NCBI GenBank assembly: GCA_046290675.1
Contig: JBKAHA010000011.1
Location: 124,001-188,000, forward strand
Direction of reading: 5' to 3'
Origin: Aureliella sp046290675
GTDB lineage: Bacteria; Planctomycetota; Planctomycetia; Pirellulales; Pirellulaceae
Length of the DNA stretch: 64,000 nt
Of the stretch, positions 44,279 to 53,872 are shown in pieces; position 1 is the first letter of the stretch; every line of letters starts with the position of its first letter. Position numbers and translations under genes: made by a program. The notes beneath the pieces were generated by a model that was not told the DNA's origin, did not search any database, and worked only from the letters and a program-made list of their open reading frames with translations.

Positions 44279-45028
44279 TCAAGTCTTGGCTGGCTCAGTG
44301 GATTCGCTGAGATCTTGGGCTGTCTCTGCGTTGGCGCCCTTTCTTTCTTTGGCGGAACTCTTCGCGATTGAAAGGTGAGTCATAAGAAGCACGACAAAGC
44401 TGAATAAACTAATCAATATTGCCCGGTTCGAGGAAAATGTAGGGAACAGCAAGCTGTGATCCTCGTTTGGGGTCACCAATCCCATTAGTCCCACGTACAC
44501 CGCACTCGTAGCCACTACGCCAATGAGCGCACTGACGAGGCCATCGGTCAGAGCTTGTGCGGATTTCTGACCAATGGCGGTAGCCATAGCGACACCGGCG
44601 CCGATGGGGGCCAGCGTCAGGGCCGAGCGGGCGGACCAATACACCATCGCCCCGGATCTAAACTCGAAACGGCCCATATGCCAGCTACAGAGGTAACCTG
44701 CCACCATTCCGCCGAGGGCTCCAACAATGATGCCGGCGGCTAATCCCATCCAGCGTGATCCTGAGCTTGGCAAGACAAAACCGGCGGCGGCGGCCAAAAT
44801 TGCGCTCCAAATAGCTAACGATGCCATCGCACTTTTCATTTCACCAAGCATGAAGCGGTCAAACATTTCCTGGGTGAATCCACCCATTTCCCGCCCTTCC
44901 GCCAACACATCCTCGTCCACGAATAGGCCATGCGTGTTATCCACGATGAGGAATGTCACGACGGCCACAGCAACGGCCACGAAGCATACAAGAATGGTTT
45001 TGTTCAATTTGGTTTCGCTTTCGATCAA
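44279..45028 (-). CDS. Hypothetical membrane protein (about six helices)
   Basis: The start is taken as the TTG at 45028, which overlaps the stop of the CRTAC1 gene by 4 bases (TTGA); the frame further upstream is antiparallel-free but lies wholly within the CRTAC1 coding region. The 249-residue protein has about six hydrophobic helices, for example TILVCFVAVAVAVVTFLIV and MGLAAGIIVGALGGMVAGYL, joined by short loops, and a charged C-terminus (KSSAKERKGANAETAQD). I do not recognise the family. Its overlap with CRTAC1 and the upstream TPR gene suggests a membrane component of the same module. The non-ATG start and coupling imply that it is made only when CRTAC1 is translated. Confidence 0.65.
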   Translation of the reverse strand: MIESETKLNKTILVCFVAVAVAVVTFLIVDNTHGLFVDEDVLAEGREMGGFTQEMFDRFMLGEMKSAMASLAIWSAILAAAAGFVLPSSGSRWMGLAAGIIVGALGGMVAGYLCSWHMGRFEFRSGAMVYWSARSALTLAPIGAGVAMATAIGQKSAQALTDGLVSALIGVVATSAVYVGLMGLVTPNEDHSLLFPTFSSNRAILISLFSFVVLLMTHLSIAKSSAKERKGANAETAQDLSESTEPAKT

Positions 45029-46716
45029 GGCTTTCGTACGAGCACATTCCGCTCGTTCAATTTCAATTTGAAGGTTTGCTTTTCGCCATCCGGCCAGACT
45101 ACCCGAACACTTGCTGGTCCATCGTCTGCAAATCCAAAATACTCGCGGCATCCAAAATAGCTCTGGTAACCGCGCCCGGCGATCAACTCTCGAACTTGGG
45201 TTGTATCTCCACAAGTTACATGGAGCTTGGCTCCGACCGCATTCGGATTTTGCCCAGATTGAGTTAGTTCGATGGAAGCCCACTTGCCCTTGGCTTGGCT
45301 GTCGTTTCGGACGACCAGTGCTTGGGAATTCGAGTTTAAGATGATGCCGTCCACGTCGCCATCATTGTCCAGATCATCAAAGGCGACTCCACGGCTGGAC
45401 GCAACATTTGAAAGTGCCGTCCCGCAGCTTTCAGATACATTGACGAACCGCCCGCCACGGTTTTCAAGTACGAAGTTACGTACTTTGTAGCTGGTACGAT
45501 CGTCGATGTTTTCGACGACGTCAAAATGTCCGCACGCGATATAGAGATCCTGATCCCCATCTAGATCGAAATCAACGAACGCGGTTCCCCAGTTGACATT
45601 TGCGAACAACCCTTGGTCCACTCTGGTTACCGTGCTAACGTCCTCAAAGATACCATCTCCCAGATTGTGATAGAGGACAGGGAGTTCCGACTGATAGTTG
45701 GTGGTAAATAAGTCCAGTTTTCCATCCAAGTCGTAGTCGCCAATATCGACTCCCATGCTTGAATTATTGGCTCCTTGAAAATCGACTCCCAAGCCAGAAA
45801 GCAATCCTGCTTCTTCAAAATTGCCTTTGCCGTTGTTCAGAAACAGAAAATTCTCAGCGCCGTCATTGCAAATATAGACATCGATATCGGCGTCCTGATC
45901 CAAGTCGGCACACAACAGCCCCATGCTAGGCCCCGCGTATTGTCCAACGCCGGACTCGAGGCTTACATCAGAGAATTTACCGCCGCCATCATTGCGGTAC
46001 AGAGTATCGGCGACTGGCTTGTAGTACTGTGGCCCCGCGTGGTAGCGGCGCCCTTTCACGAATACTTCAACGTGATTTTCATAGGTAAAGTCAACGTAGT
46101 TACCAACATACAAGTCGAGGTCACCGTCCGAATCCATATCAAAGAACGAAGCTCCTGCACCGACCTTGTCTCCGTTAGCAACCCCGGCTTGAGCCGTTAC
46201 GTCAATGAACGTTCCGTTTCCGTTGTTCTGAAACAAAACGTTGGGCCCGTAATTATTCAAGTAGACGTCCATGTCGCCGTCGCCGTCATAGTCGCTGACG
46301 GTAACGCCCAACCCGTAGCCGGTATCACCCAGCCCTGATTCTTGTGTCACATCCGTGAACGTAAAGTCTCCATTGTTGCGGTAAAGCACATTTGTTGGAG
46401 CAGATTCGCTTGGAGCGGTGCCTCTCAGGGGCGCTCCATTCAAGAAGTAGATGTCGATCCAACCGTCTCCATTGAAATCGAAGGTTGCGATCCCCGTGGA
46501 AACCCCTTCCACGATATAGGCCAAGCCACTTCCACCATGTTGATGCTGAAACTGCACACCGCTTAGTTCGGTGACGTCCTCGAGGCGGATTGCGGTCGTT
46601 GCCTCACGACCGGCGGTCTGCCCGAACACTGAGCCACTACTAAAGACTGCTAACACGAATGACAGGCAGGTGATCATGACGGCGGTTCGTAGGGACTGCA
46701 TTGCAATTCTTGTCAT
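45025..46716 (-). CDS. CRTAC1-family FG-GAP/VCBS repeat protein with ASPIC/UnbV tail
   Basis: The 563-residue protein has a signal peptide (ends GSVFGQ), repeats such as DYDGDGDMDVYLNNYGPN and DLDQDADIDVYICN, and a C-terminal ASPIC/UnbV domain with GRGYQSYFGCREYFGFA. The stop of the upstream TPR gene and this start share one base (TAATG), which implies translational coupling, stronger than in the other CRTAC1 unit. It is the third member of the family within 10 kb. Overlap at the 3' end with a membrane protein gene gives the order TPR-CRTAC1-membrane protein. Confidence 0.92.
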   Translation of the reverse strand: MTRIAMQSLRTAVMITCLSFVLAVFSSGSVFGQTAGREATTAIRLEDVTELSGVQFQHQHGGSGLAYIVEGVSTGIATFDFNGDGWIDIYFLNGAPLRGTAPSESAPTNVLYRNNGDFTFTDVTQESGLGDTGYGLGVTVSDYDGDGDMDVYLNNYGPNVLFQNNGNGTFIDVTAQAGVANGDKVGAGASFFDMDSDGDLDLYVGNYVDFTYENHVEVFVKGRRYHAGPQYYKPVADTLYRNDGGGKFSDVSLESGVGQYAGPSMGLLCADLDQDADIDVYICNDGAENFLFLNNGKGNFEEAGLLSGLGVDFQGANNSSMGVDIGDYDLDGKLDLFTTNYQSELPVLYHNLGDGIFEDVSTVTRVDQGLFANVNWGTAFVDFDLDGDQDLYIACGHFDVVENIDDRTSYKVRNFVLENRGGRFVNVSESCGTALSNVASSRGVAFDDLDNDGDVDGIILNSNSQALVVRNDSQAKGKWASIELTQSGQNPNAVGAKLHVTCGDTTQVRELIAGRGYQSYFGCREYFGFADDGPASVRVVWPDGEKQTFKLKLNERNVLVRKP

Positions 46717-48167
46717 TAGTTCAATTCCCTTGCGCGGTCCGTGGCTGCTTGAGCCTCCACTTCCTTCCCGAGCTGACGCAAGGCTCGGGCGAGCAAGCGA
46801 TAGCCTCCCGAACTAGGCTCGCGTCGCAATGCGTCGTTTAGGTAAATGACGGATTCTTTAGGGCGATCACGGTCTAATAGGAATTCTCCCATTGCTGCAT
46901 ACCCGACCGCTGATAGCGGCGAAATCGAGATGGCAAGTTGTAGGTAGGACTCCGCTTGGTCAAACAACTCTGCATTCGACGCCGCTTTCGCCGCCAGGAG
47001 ATAATTCATGAAACTCTGCGGCTCGAGTTCCATGATCCTCTCGCGAACGTGAAATTCGTCAATAAATTGGGATTGCTTACCGTAGACTTCGGCTAGGGTT
47101 CGGTAGGGGCCCAAGTTCGATGGATCTAAGGCGATCAACCGTTGGTTGATCGCTTCCACCTGATGCCAAAGTTTTTCATTCTGGTAAACGGCGTTGGCTT
47201 CTTGGAGAACACTGACCAAAGTCCTACGCGCTTCGCCTTCGGATGCGGCTTGGTAACGTTCCTGGCCGGCTACAGGGTGATCTACAACGAATTGCTTTAG
47301 CTCATCGCCGTAACTCGCCGCGGCACTCTTGTCTTTCAGTTGAATCGCTGCATTCATCAATGCCGAATACAGCGGCTTGCTGCTGACTCCCAGTTCCTGT
47401 GCACGCAACAAACTTTGTTGTGCCTGTTCCGGCAACCGAAGCTTAAGTTGGGTTTGGCCCAGTAGCAGCCAGTGGGGACCCTGCGCTGATTCTATTTCCA
47501 AGAATCGCTCGAGTTCGGCAGAGGCCTCTTGGTCTCGCCCTAAATTGGTTAATGCTAGTGCAATGTGGTGAGAGATATCTGCCGAGTTCAGACCGTTTTC
47601 GCGTGCCTTCTCGAGGATATCCAGAGCTTCCTGGCTATCACCGCGGTTCAAGAAGTTGGCGGCTAGATTCATGTAGTAGGGTTCACCATTGGAATCCAAT
47701 TCAATGCAACGCAGCCAAAGCTCCTCAGCTGCTTTCGTCTCTCGCAGCTGTGCTCTGCAAACCGCGGCGACGTGCAGCGAACGGGCGTCGTTGGGGAGCT
47801 CTTCGAGAAGGATATCCGCAACCAGTCTCGCTTCTGCTTCCAACGCGGCCGGCTGCATCGGTAAACGAAACTTGGGGAGACGTACTCGCGCCGAACTTTG
47901 CTGTTGGCTACCGGCAGCGGTGTCCTTTCTTCTTAGATCGGCTCCAGGCACCTGGGCGGCAGGAGTAGCCGGGCTGTTTACCAGCACTGGTGCGGGTTGG
48001 AAGGGATCCGGTGAAAGTGGAGGCGAGTCGTCGACGGATCCCGCATCGGTGCTCGACCCGACCTCCGAAGTAGACCAAGCACTCCAGCCTAAGAAGGCCG
48101 CGAGGCACAAGTTCAACACGGTGCAGCCGAGGTTGATAGTGGTCAAACCTTTATTGCGATCTTCCAT
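46716..48167 (-). CDS. Membrane-anchored TPR protein coupled to CRTAC1
   Basis: The 483-residue protein has a membrane helix near residues 12-28 (LGCTVLNLCLAAFLGWSAW), a low-complexity linker rich in Pro, Ser and Asp and then at least eight TPR-like repeats, for example ALDILEKARENGLNSADISHHIALAL and GYAAMGEFLLDRDRPKESVIYL. It is laid out like the TPR gene at 40382. The repeats probably face the periplasm. It shares one base with the next gene, a CRTAC1 member, so the two are likely made together. The start codon is a clear ATG without a good ribosome site. Confidence 0.85.
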   Translation of the reverse strand: MEDRNKGLTTINLGCTVLNLCLAAFLGWSAWSTSEVGSSTDAGSVDDSPPLSPDPFQPAPVLVNSPATPAAQVPGADLRRKDTAAGSQQQSSARVRLPKFRLPMQPAALEAEARLVADILLEELPNDARSLHVAAVCRAQLRETKAAEELWLRCIELDSNGEPYYMNLAANFLNRGDSQEALDILEKARENGLNSADISHHIALALTNLGRDQEASAELERFLEIESAQGPHWLLLGQTQLKLRLPEQAQQSLLRAQELGVSSKPLYSALMNAAIQLKDKSAAASYGDELKQFVVDHPVAGQERYQAASEGEARRTLVSVLQEANAVYQNEKLWHQVEAINQRLIALDPSNLGPYRTLAEVYGKQSQFIDEFHVRERIMELEPQSFMNYLLAAKAASNAELFDQAESYLQLAISISPLSAVGYAAMGEFLLDRDRPKESVIYLNDALRREPSSGGYRLLARALRQLGKEVEAQAATDRARELN

Positions 48168-48541
48168 TTCTAGGTACGGTCGAAAGAAAAGTGGGGGATC
48201 AATTTACTTGCAAGCGTTTGTGGTCGGCGCAGGTCGGAACAGAGTCGTAACCAGGAAATCCTGGCTGGTTACCGAGATTCTCTTTCAAGATCCATAGAGC
48301 GTCTGACTTCGGGTGGCGAGTTCCGGCGCTTTATCTCCGTGTAAGGTCGGGTTCGTGCCCTTTGGCCGCTATTATCTCTCGTTGTGTAAGTTCTCTGCAA
48401 GGGATCGCAAAACGATTCTTCCGATCGCGTATCATCGGGGGCAGAAATGAGCGGATCTGTCGAAATGGAAGGCCCAAGAAATGTTGAGTCAGTAGATCAA
48501 GTCGCTTCTTTCGAGGGCTTTCGCAAATCTGCGAGTGGCGC
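48168..48541. other. 374-base gap without a supported gene
   Basis: This gap separates the TPR gene start from the terminator of the large cytochrome gene, both - strand, and should hold the TPR promoter. A 46-codon + strand frame (48447-48587) preceded by GGGGGCAG runs into the terminator stem and is not supported as a gene. No repeat or RNA gene is visible. Confidence 0.5.
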
Positions 48542-48580
48542 AAAAAAACGCGTTCGTTTGAATGTCCAAACGAACGCGTT
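48542..48580 (-). terminator. Intrinsic terminator of the large cytochrome gene
   Basis: A perfect inverted repeat with 14-base arms (AACGCGTTCGTTTG and its complement) and a 6-base loop is followed on the - strand by a run of seven T. It lies 28 bases past the stop of the gene at 48608 and is the clearest intrinsic terminator in the window. Confidence 0.9.
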
Positions 48581-48607
48581 GCTTTAATTTATGGGAATTG
48601 CTGCTTG

Positions 48608-51600
48608 CTAGTGTTTTCGGGTTTCCAAAACATACTTCATCAGGTCGTCGAACTCCTGACGATTCTTCAGCATGCGTGCCAGATTCGCGGGCATCAGGCT
48701 GGTTCGCGAATCGGCGACATCCTCGATATCGTCCTGCGCGATCACGATGGGTTCGGTTTGCGCTAGGTTTCTGAGAACCAGCTCATTGTCGTCTTCAGAA
48801 ACACGGATGCCTGTGTAAATATCGCCGTCCACGGTCAAGACTTTGATCTGAGCAAAATTCTTGTCGATTCGTTTCGCAGGGCGAAGTATCGAATCGACCA
48901 ATTCAGCTGGAGTGATTTCGGTCTTCATGTTCGTGAGATCCGGGCCAATTCGAACTGCCCCGGCTGCAGGATCGTGGCATGAAGCACAGGCAGCAGCCGA
49001 TTTGTAGAAGAGGTCTTTGCCACGCTTGGCGTCGCCGTTCTTCATTGCGGCGGCCGCGAGTTCTGCGGATGGAATGCCAAGCAATTTGTCCTCAAGCTCT
49101 TGGTTCGAGAAGGCTTCCGGATTGATACCGATATCCTCAAGGACCAATGCTGCTTCGAGAGGGTGATCCTCGAGTAGTTCGGCTGGTTTCCAGAAAGTAG
49201 TTCGATCTCTGGTTTCTTCGCGAACACGCTTCACGTCGGCAGGAGAAATCGTCGATGCACTGTTCCCCCAAGTGTTTCGAACGAACGTCAATACAGCCGC
49301 AAGTTCCTCATCGTTGAGAAGGTTCTTGAAGGCCGTCATTGGAGGAACTCCACGAGACGGATCGTAGGTCTTGCCGTGGACGGTGATTTCCCCCCACAAT
49401 CCGTGCAACGCCATTTTGATCAGCCGATCCTCGCTGCCATTAACCCAAGGACTTCGCACGAGGGATGGATAGACGATCCCATTACCTTGACCATTCGACA
49501 AATGGCATGTGCCGCAATGGGATTCACGCTGGTAGATTTCGGACCCAATTTCGTAGATGGCCTGATCTGCTTTGCTGAGCCGTTTGGGCGGATCGTACTT
49601 GACCAATTCGATCTCGGCGGGCGCTTCGAAACCGCTGGCGCCTTTCGCGTCAACGTTGTACCAAAAGTGTTTCACTGTCTTGGCCGCCATCGCAGCGTGC
49701 TTGACTGGCGATTCAAGCAGCTTGATGAGCAGCTCTTCGTTCTTCACGTTGTGTTGCTGGTGTACCCAGAGCGCTTCGAGCAAATGGTGAGCTTCGGTCT
49801 CGTCCGTTGGGTCAAAGTTCGCAGCCCACTTCTGTGCCGCAGCTACAACTGCTTTGGAGTCGCGACCGCTGAGTTCTACGCGACTGCGGTGCCGGACTCC
49901 GTTGACGGGGTGCTTCAAATTTTCAAGCAACGTTTCGATGGACTCGCCATGAATCGCGACTGGCTTCTGCAGCGGACGATCTTTGACGGTCAACCTAACG
50001 ATCCGCCCGTGATAATGATCTCGATTCGGGTCACGAATGTTGTGCTGCATATGTCCGATGATGACATTGCACCAATCGGATACGTACAGGGCTCCGTCTT
50101 CACCAATGACCGCGTCCGTTGGGCGGAAGTTCCGGTCCCGACTGTTCAATAACTCGAGGCCAGGCGTGCCCCAGACCTCGCCGAATTTGCGGGGAGCTTT
50201 CTCACCTTCACCACCGGCAATTTTGATGTCGACCGACGCGACGACTTGCTTGCCATTGAAGAATTGAATCTTGCCGTTATTGAATCGAGATTCGAAACCC
50301 TTGCGGTTCCAGACACGGAAACCTGAAATCGGCACAGGCTTTTCGAAGTCCCCTCGCATCCAGGGATTCTTTTGCATGTTCGTATGAGCGAAGTTGCCTT
50401 TATCACCATCGACGAGAAGCTTGGCAGGGAATTGTCCGCCGTTGTACTCGCTCGACTGCGTGAGCGTGGCTGTGCTTGCGATATCTTTGCCACCGCTGAT
50501 GACTTCGACCTCAGAGATGTTCATCTGCTGTCGGCCCTTCACGCTCAACTTGAATCCGGTGATCATCGCGTCCTTTAAGGCCGGGTGATTCACGGTGATC
50601 AAACCGCCGCCATCAGTGATTTCGACGTTGGGGAGCTCCGATTGCTCCGGCGCCATCTCTTGTTGCGATTCACCTTCTCGGTCTAGCTTGTATTGCTTAA
50701 CCCCCAGGAACCCAATCGTATTGCAGATCAAGAAGTCTTGCTGAAGCTCGTCGGGGAAGTGCTCGGACGACATGATCGCATTGGCGGCAACAGGACGAAA
50801 CTCCTTCTTCAGGAGCTCGTACATCTTGAAGCCTTTCCCTTCCGGTCGAACTTGATAGGACCGGCCACCGGTGCCGTCATTGGCGTAGCAATAACCCCAG
50901 TAATCAAAACTTGTGCCGTGTGGGTTTGGTGAGTTTCCGGCGTGTGGCGTGATCACAAATGTGCGCGGATCAAACCGGTACATTCCAGACGCACCAATAC
51001 TCAGATTTCGTTTCCAAGGCGTCTCGTGGTTGTGTACAAGGAACACACCACTCTGCCAGTAGATGCCGCCGTCTGGCCCAAATACAAGGTTGTTAGCTGC
51101 GTGGTGCGTATCGGAAGTGCCAAGTCCCTGCAGGATTGGGAACCGCACGTCAGCCTTGTCATCGCCGTCAGTGTCCTTCAAGTAAAGGAGATCGGGGCCT
51201 GAGGTTACGAGCACACCGTCGTTCCAAAACTCGAAGCCGAGTGGATTATGGACGTAAGCAAAGATCTTACGCTCGTCCGCGACACCGTCGCCGTCATGAT
51301 CTTCGAAGATCATCAGGCTGTCGTTCATGGCCTTGAGTGGTTCCCATTTGGGATACGTGTTCCAGCTAGCAGCCCACAGTCGTCCTTTAGCGTCGACTTG
51401 CATCTGAACTGGATTTGCGAGATCCGGGAACATCTCCTCGGAGGCGAAGACATTCAATTGATAACCTTCAGGCACATCGATTTTGGCGATGCTTTCTTCC
51501 GGAGTCAGATAGTCGGTGGAGCCCTCTTTTTCCGCACTTGAGCTTTTACTTCCGCCGCCCACGTTCGAAATGACTTTGATTGGCGGAGGCACGTTGCTGT

Positions 51601-52573
51601 CGTCGGCTTCGATCTTTCGTCCGCTGGCAGCCGCCCAAATGACTTTATCGCGGTTGGCTGTCATGATGTCCAACATCGTGAGTTCGTGTTTGAGCACTTC
51701 TGCATTGCTTTGACCATCTACAAACGTCAGGGTAGAACGACCGCCCCAGATGTCGTTCCCATCGGTCGCGCGATAACGATTGTGCCAATGCCAGTTCTTG
51801 TCTTCGATTGTGGCGTAGAGGTCTGCGAGCGGCTGTCCGTCTCCCACCGTATTGCCTAGCAGTGCTGACGAGATAATGTCTGCTAATTGGCGGTAGCCGA
51901 TGGCGTTGAGGTGGATGCCGTTGAGTGTCAGCTGTTCGCTGCTAGCAGCGAACATTTGAAATGTCGGCGAGTAAAGATCGACAAAAGTCGCTCCGGTTGC
52001 CTCTGCGGCTCGACGAGTCGCTTGAGTGTACGCAGCCAAATTTGTGTTGAGCGTCGTGCCTTCGGGCAAGTTGGGATTGCCCGTGTTCTCATAAGCGATC
52101 GGGCTGAACAGAACGAATCGGGTTTCGACTCCCGCAGCGCGCTGAATCTCTTGATACTCCTGCACCTTCTTTGCAAGATCCTTAGCGTATTGGTCCGCTC
52201 CATCCGTGCCTTCAAACGATTCGTTGTACCCGAACATCATCCACACGACTGTCGGATTGACGTGCTTGAGATAGTCCGTGTCGTTGGTGAATCCCTTGTT
52301 TCGAGGACGCTTGTTGACCATGTCCCCTGAAAAGCTCATGTTTCGGAAACGGACATTCTTGCCCGCGAGCTGATGTTGCAGAACGGTCTCGACCCACGGG
52401 GCGTGCTGCATTCGATCTGCCAGGCCATTGCCAAAAATGGCGACGGTGTCGTTCGCACGGAAGGCGACTTGGTCAGCGGCCAGGGCGACAAACGAATAGG
52501 AGAGGGCGCAGACTCCAAACAACAGGGCTCGAGTCAGCAAGTGGAAACGACAAAGCGGTTTCGGTGATTGCAT
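48608..52573 (-). CDS. Very large PVC-type haem-binding protein: SGNH, propeller, discoidin-like and cytochrome parts
   Basis: The 1321-residue exported protein has a signal peptide (ends ALAAD), an SGNH hydrolase-like domain (about 35-260, AIFGNGLADRMQ), a PVC membrane-bound dehydrogenase propeller beginning IDVPEGYQLNVFA (about 370-620), an inserted discoidin-like domain (about 670-790, NPWMRGDFEKPVPISGFRVWNRKGF) and the propeller's end (RPTDAVIGEDGALYVSDW). A HEAT-like helical region and two haem motifs, CGTCH and CASCH, close it. PVC members are abundant in planctomycetes and are thought to oxidise sugars and pass electrons to cytochromes; this is not shown for this one. A strong terminator follows. 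Intact open frame of this length argues for function. Confidence 0.9.
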   Translation of the reverse strand: MQSPKPLCRFHLLTRALLFGVCALSYSFVALAADQVAFRANDTVAIFGNGLADRMQHAPWVETVLQHQLAGKNVRFRNMSFSGDMVNKRPRNKGFTNDTDYLKHVNPTVVWMMFGYNESFEGTDGADQYAKDLAKKVQEYQEIQRAAGVETRFVLFSPIAYENTGNPNLPEGTTLNTNLAAYTQATRRAAEATGATFVDLYSPTFQMFAASSEQLTLNGIHLNAIGYRQLADIISSALLGNTVGDGQPLADLYATIEDKNWHWHNRYRATDGNDIWGGRSTLTFVDGQSNAEVLKHELTMLDIMTANRDKVIWAAASGRKIEADDSNVPPPIKVISNVGGGSKSSSAEKEGSTDYLTPEESIAKIDVPEGYQLNVFASEEMFPDLANPVQMQVDAKGRLWAASWNTYPKWEPLKAMNDSLMIFEDHDGDGVADERKIFAYVHNPLGFEFWNDGVLVTSGPDLLYLKDTDGDDKADVRFPILQGLGTSDTHHAANNLVFGPDGGIYWQSGVFLVHNHETPWKRNLSIGASGMYRFDPRTFVITPHAGNSPNPHGTSFDYWGYCYANDGTGGRSYQVRPEGKGFKMYELLKKEFRPVAANAIMSSEHFPDELQQDFLICNTIGFLGVKQYKLDREGESQQEMAPEQSELPNVEITDGGGLITVNHPALKDAMITGFKLSVKGRQQMNISEVEVISGGKDIASTATLTQSSEYNGGQFPAKLLVDGDKGNFAHTNMQKNPWMRGDFEKPVPISGFRVWNRKGFESRFNNGKIQFFNGKQVVASVDIKIAGGEGEKAPRKFGEVWGTPGLELLNSRDRNFRPTDAVIGEDGALYVSDWCNVIIGHMQHNIRDPNRDHYHGRIVRLTVKDRPLQKPVAIHGESIETLLENLKHPVNGVRHRSRVELSGRDSKAVVAAAQKWAANFDPTDETEAHHLLEALWVHQQHNVKNEELLIKLLESPVKHAAMAAKTVKHFWYNVDAKGASGFEAPAEIELVKYDPPKRLSKADQAIYEIGSEIYQRESHCGTCHLSNGQGNGIVYPSLVRSPWVNGSEDRLIKMALHGLWGEITVHGKTYDPSRGVPPMTAFKNLLNDEELAAVLTFVRNTWGNSASTISPADVKRVREETRDRTTFWKPAELLEDHPLEAALVLEDIGINPEAFSNQELEDKLLGIPSAELAAAAMKNGDAKRGKDLFYKSAAACASCHDPAAGAVRIGPDLTNMKTEITPAELVDSILRPAKRIDKNFAQIKVLTVDGDIYTGIRVSEDDNELVLRNLAQTEPIVIAQDDIEDVADSRTSLMPANLARMLKNRQEFDDLMKYVLETRKH

Positions 52574-52758
52574 AGATCCAAGTCAATCGAAAGGTGGGAA
52601 TTCAACGGCAAGCCAACGGAGAATACGCCTACCGGAAGGGACCTCTATTGTGCTTTAAATTCAGGGCTTTTGCACGTCCGCGATGGGGTATATTGCAAAG
52701 ACGCGGCGGAAAAGGCCGTTCGGAACCAATTTTGAATCTGAGTGGCGAGGCCGTTTCT

Positions 52759-53826
52759 ATGCGATTGCGATCCCTGCTTGTAGCCTTGGCGTTTTTGTTC
52801 GGTAACGTGGGCATCGATACCTGTCTGGCGCAAACAAGCTCAGAACCGTCACCGAGCGAGGAGCAAGCAGAGCCGATCCAAGTCTTCTTGCTGCTAGGCC
52901 AGTCCAACATGCTAGGGTTTGGAAAAGTCGGCTCTGAAGACAGCCACGCAGAAGGAACACTATTTCATGCGGTACAGGAGAAGGGACTCTACCCGTACTT
53001 GGTCGACGATGAACAGCGTTGGGCCGCGAGAGACGATGTTCGCAATGTGCGCGTTATGGGAAGCGGCCTCGGCGGAATGCGGTTGATTCAAAATGAGTGG
53101 TTAACAATCAAAGGCGGCAAAATTGGGCCTGAGGTTGGAATTGGGCACCAATTAGGCGATGCATTGGATTCGCCAGTGATGCTTCTGAAGAGCTGCATTG
53201 GTAACCGCGCACTTGGCTGGGATCTTTTGCCGCCCGGCAGTGAAGGGTTTGAATTTATGGATTCGAAGGGGGAGACGTGGATTCACCCAGGTTACAAGGG
53301 ATCTCCGGAGCGATGGAAGAAAGGGACTGAGCCCGAGCCGATCAAGTGGTACGCAGGGATGCAATATGACGGTGATGTCGCGCGTGCGAAAAAAGTCCTT
53401 GCATCGATCGGTGACTACTACCCGGGAGCTAAAAGGTACGAGGTCGCGGGATTCTTCTGGTGGCAAGGCGATCGTGACAGTCGTAGTGAAGCACTCTCAA
53501 GTCACTACGAAGAGAATCTTGTTCGACTCATTGATCAATTACGCCGTGAATTCGATGCCCCGCAGGCTAAATTCGTTTGCGCTTCCCTCGGGCAGACGAA
53601 GCGAGGAGCCACGGACGGCGGTGGCAAAATCTTGGATGCTATGTTGGCGGTTGATGGGGGCTCAGGGAAATACGCTCGGTTTGCAGGTAACGTCGCGTCG
53701 GTTTATACGCATCCGCTTTCGAAGGGTGGCAGCTCGGGTGGTCACTACAGCGGGAACGCCGAGACCTACATGAATGTCGGCGAAGCCATGGGGCAAGCCA
53801 TGGTTCGTTTGCTTGAGGTGGATTAG
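52759..53826 (+). CDS. SASA-type carbohydrate esterase
   Basis: The ATG at 52759, with GCGAGG about 8 bases upstream, gives a 355-residue protein with a signal peptide (ends CLAQ). The core is an SGNH esterase of the SASA type: nucleophile in LLLGQSNMLGFG, RALGWDLLPPGS and FFWWQGDRDS. This type removes acetyl groups from sugars, as in acetylxylan or sialate esterases. It lies divergent to the large cytochrome gene and is smaller than the esterase at 25824, lacking the N-terminal beta domain. Directly after its stop begins a tandem repeat, so its transcript probably reads into it. Confidence 0.88.
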   Translation: MRLRSLLVALAFLFGNVGIDTCLAQTSSEPSPSEEQAEPIQVFLLLGQSNMLGFGKVGSEDSHAEGTLFHAVQEKGLYPYLVDDEQRWAARDDVRNVRVMGSGLGGMRLIQNEWLTIKGGKIGPEVGIGHQLGDALDSPVMLLKSCIGNRALGWDLLPPGSEGFEFMDSKGETWIHPGYKGSPERWKKGTEPEPIKWYAGMQYDGDVARAKKVLASIGDYYPGAKRYEVAGFFWWQGDRDSRSEALSSHYEENLVRLIDQLRREFDAPQAKFVCASLGQTKRGATDGGGKILDAMLAVDGGSGKYARFAGNVASVYTHPLSKGGSSGGHYSGNAETYMNVGEAMGQAMVRLLEVD

Positions 53827-53872
53827 CCCAATAGGTTGGCGAAGCGTGGTAGATGCTACTGCTTGTCGTTGG

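Noticed and set aside
44000..44371. + strand frames in the 43915-44278 gap
   Set aside because: They run into the membrane protein gene on the other strand and have no ribosome site or familiar sequence.
48447..48587. 46-codon + strand frame with a GGGGGCAG upstream
   Set aside because: It runs through the stem of the cytochrome gene terminator and has no recognisable product.
49376..50152. 258-codon + strand frame antisense to the large cytochrome protein
   Set aside because: It is a shadow of the HEAT and propeller regions and has no known motif.
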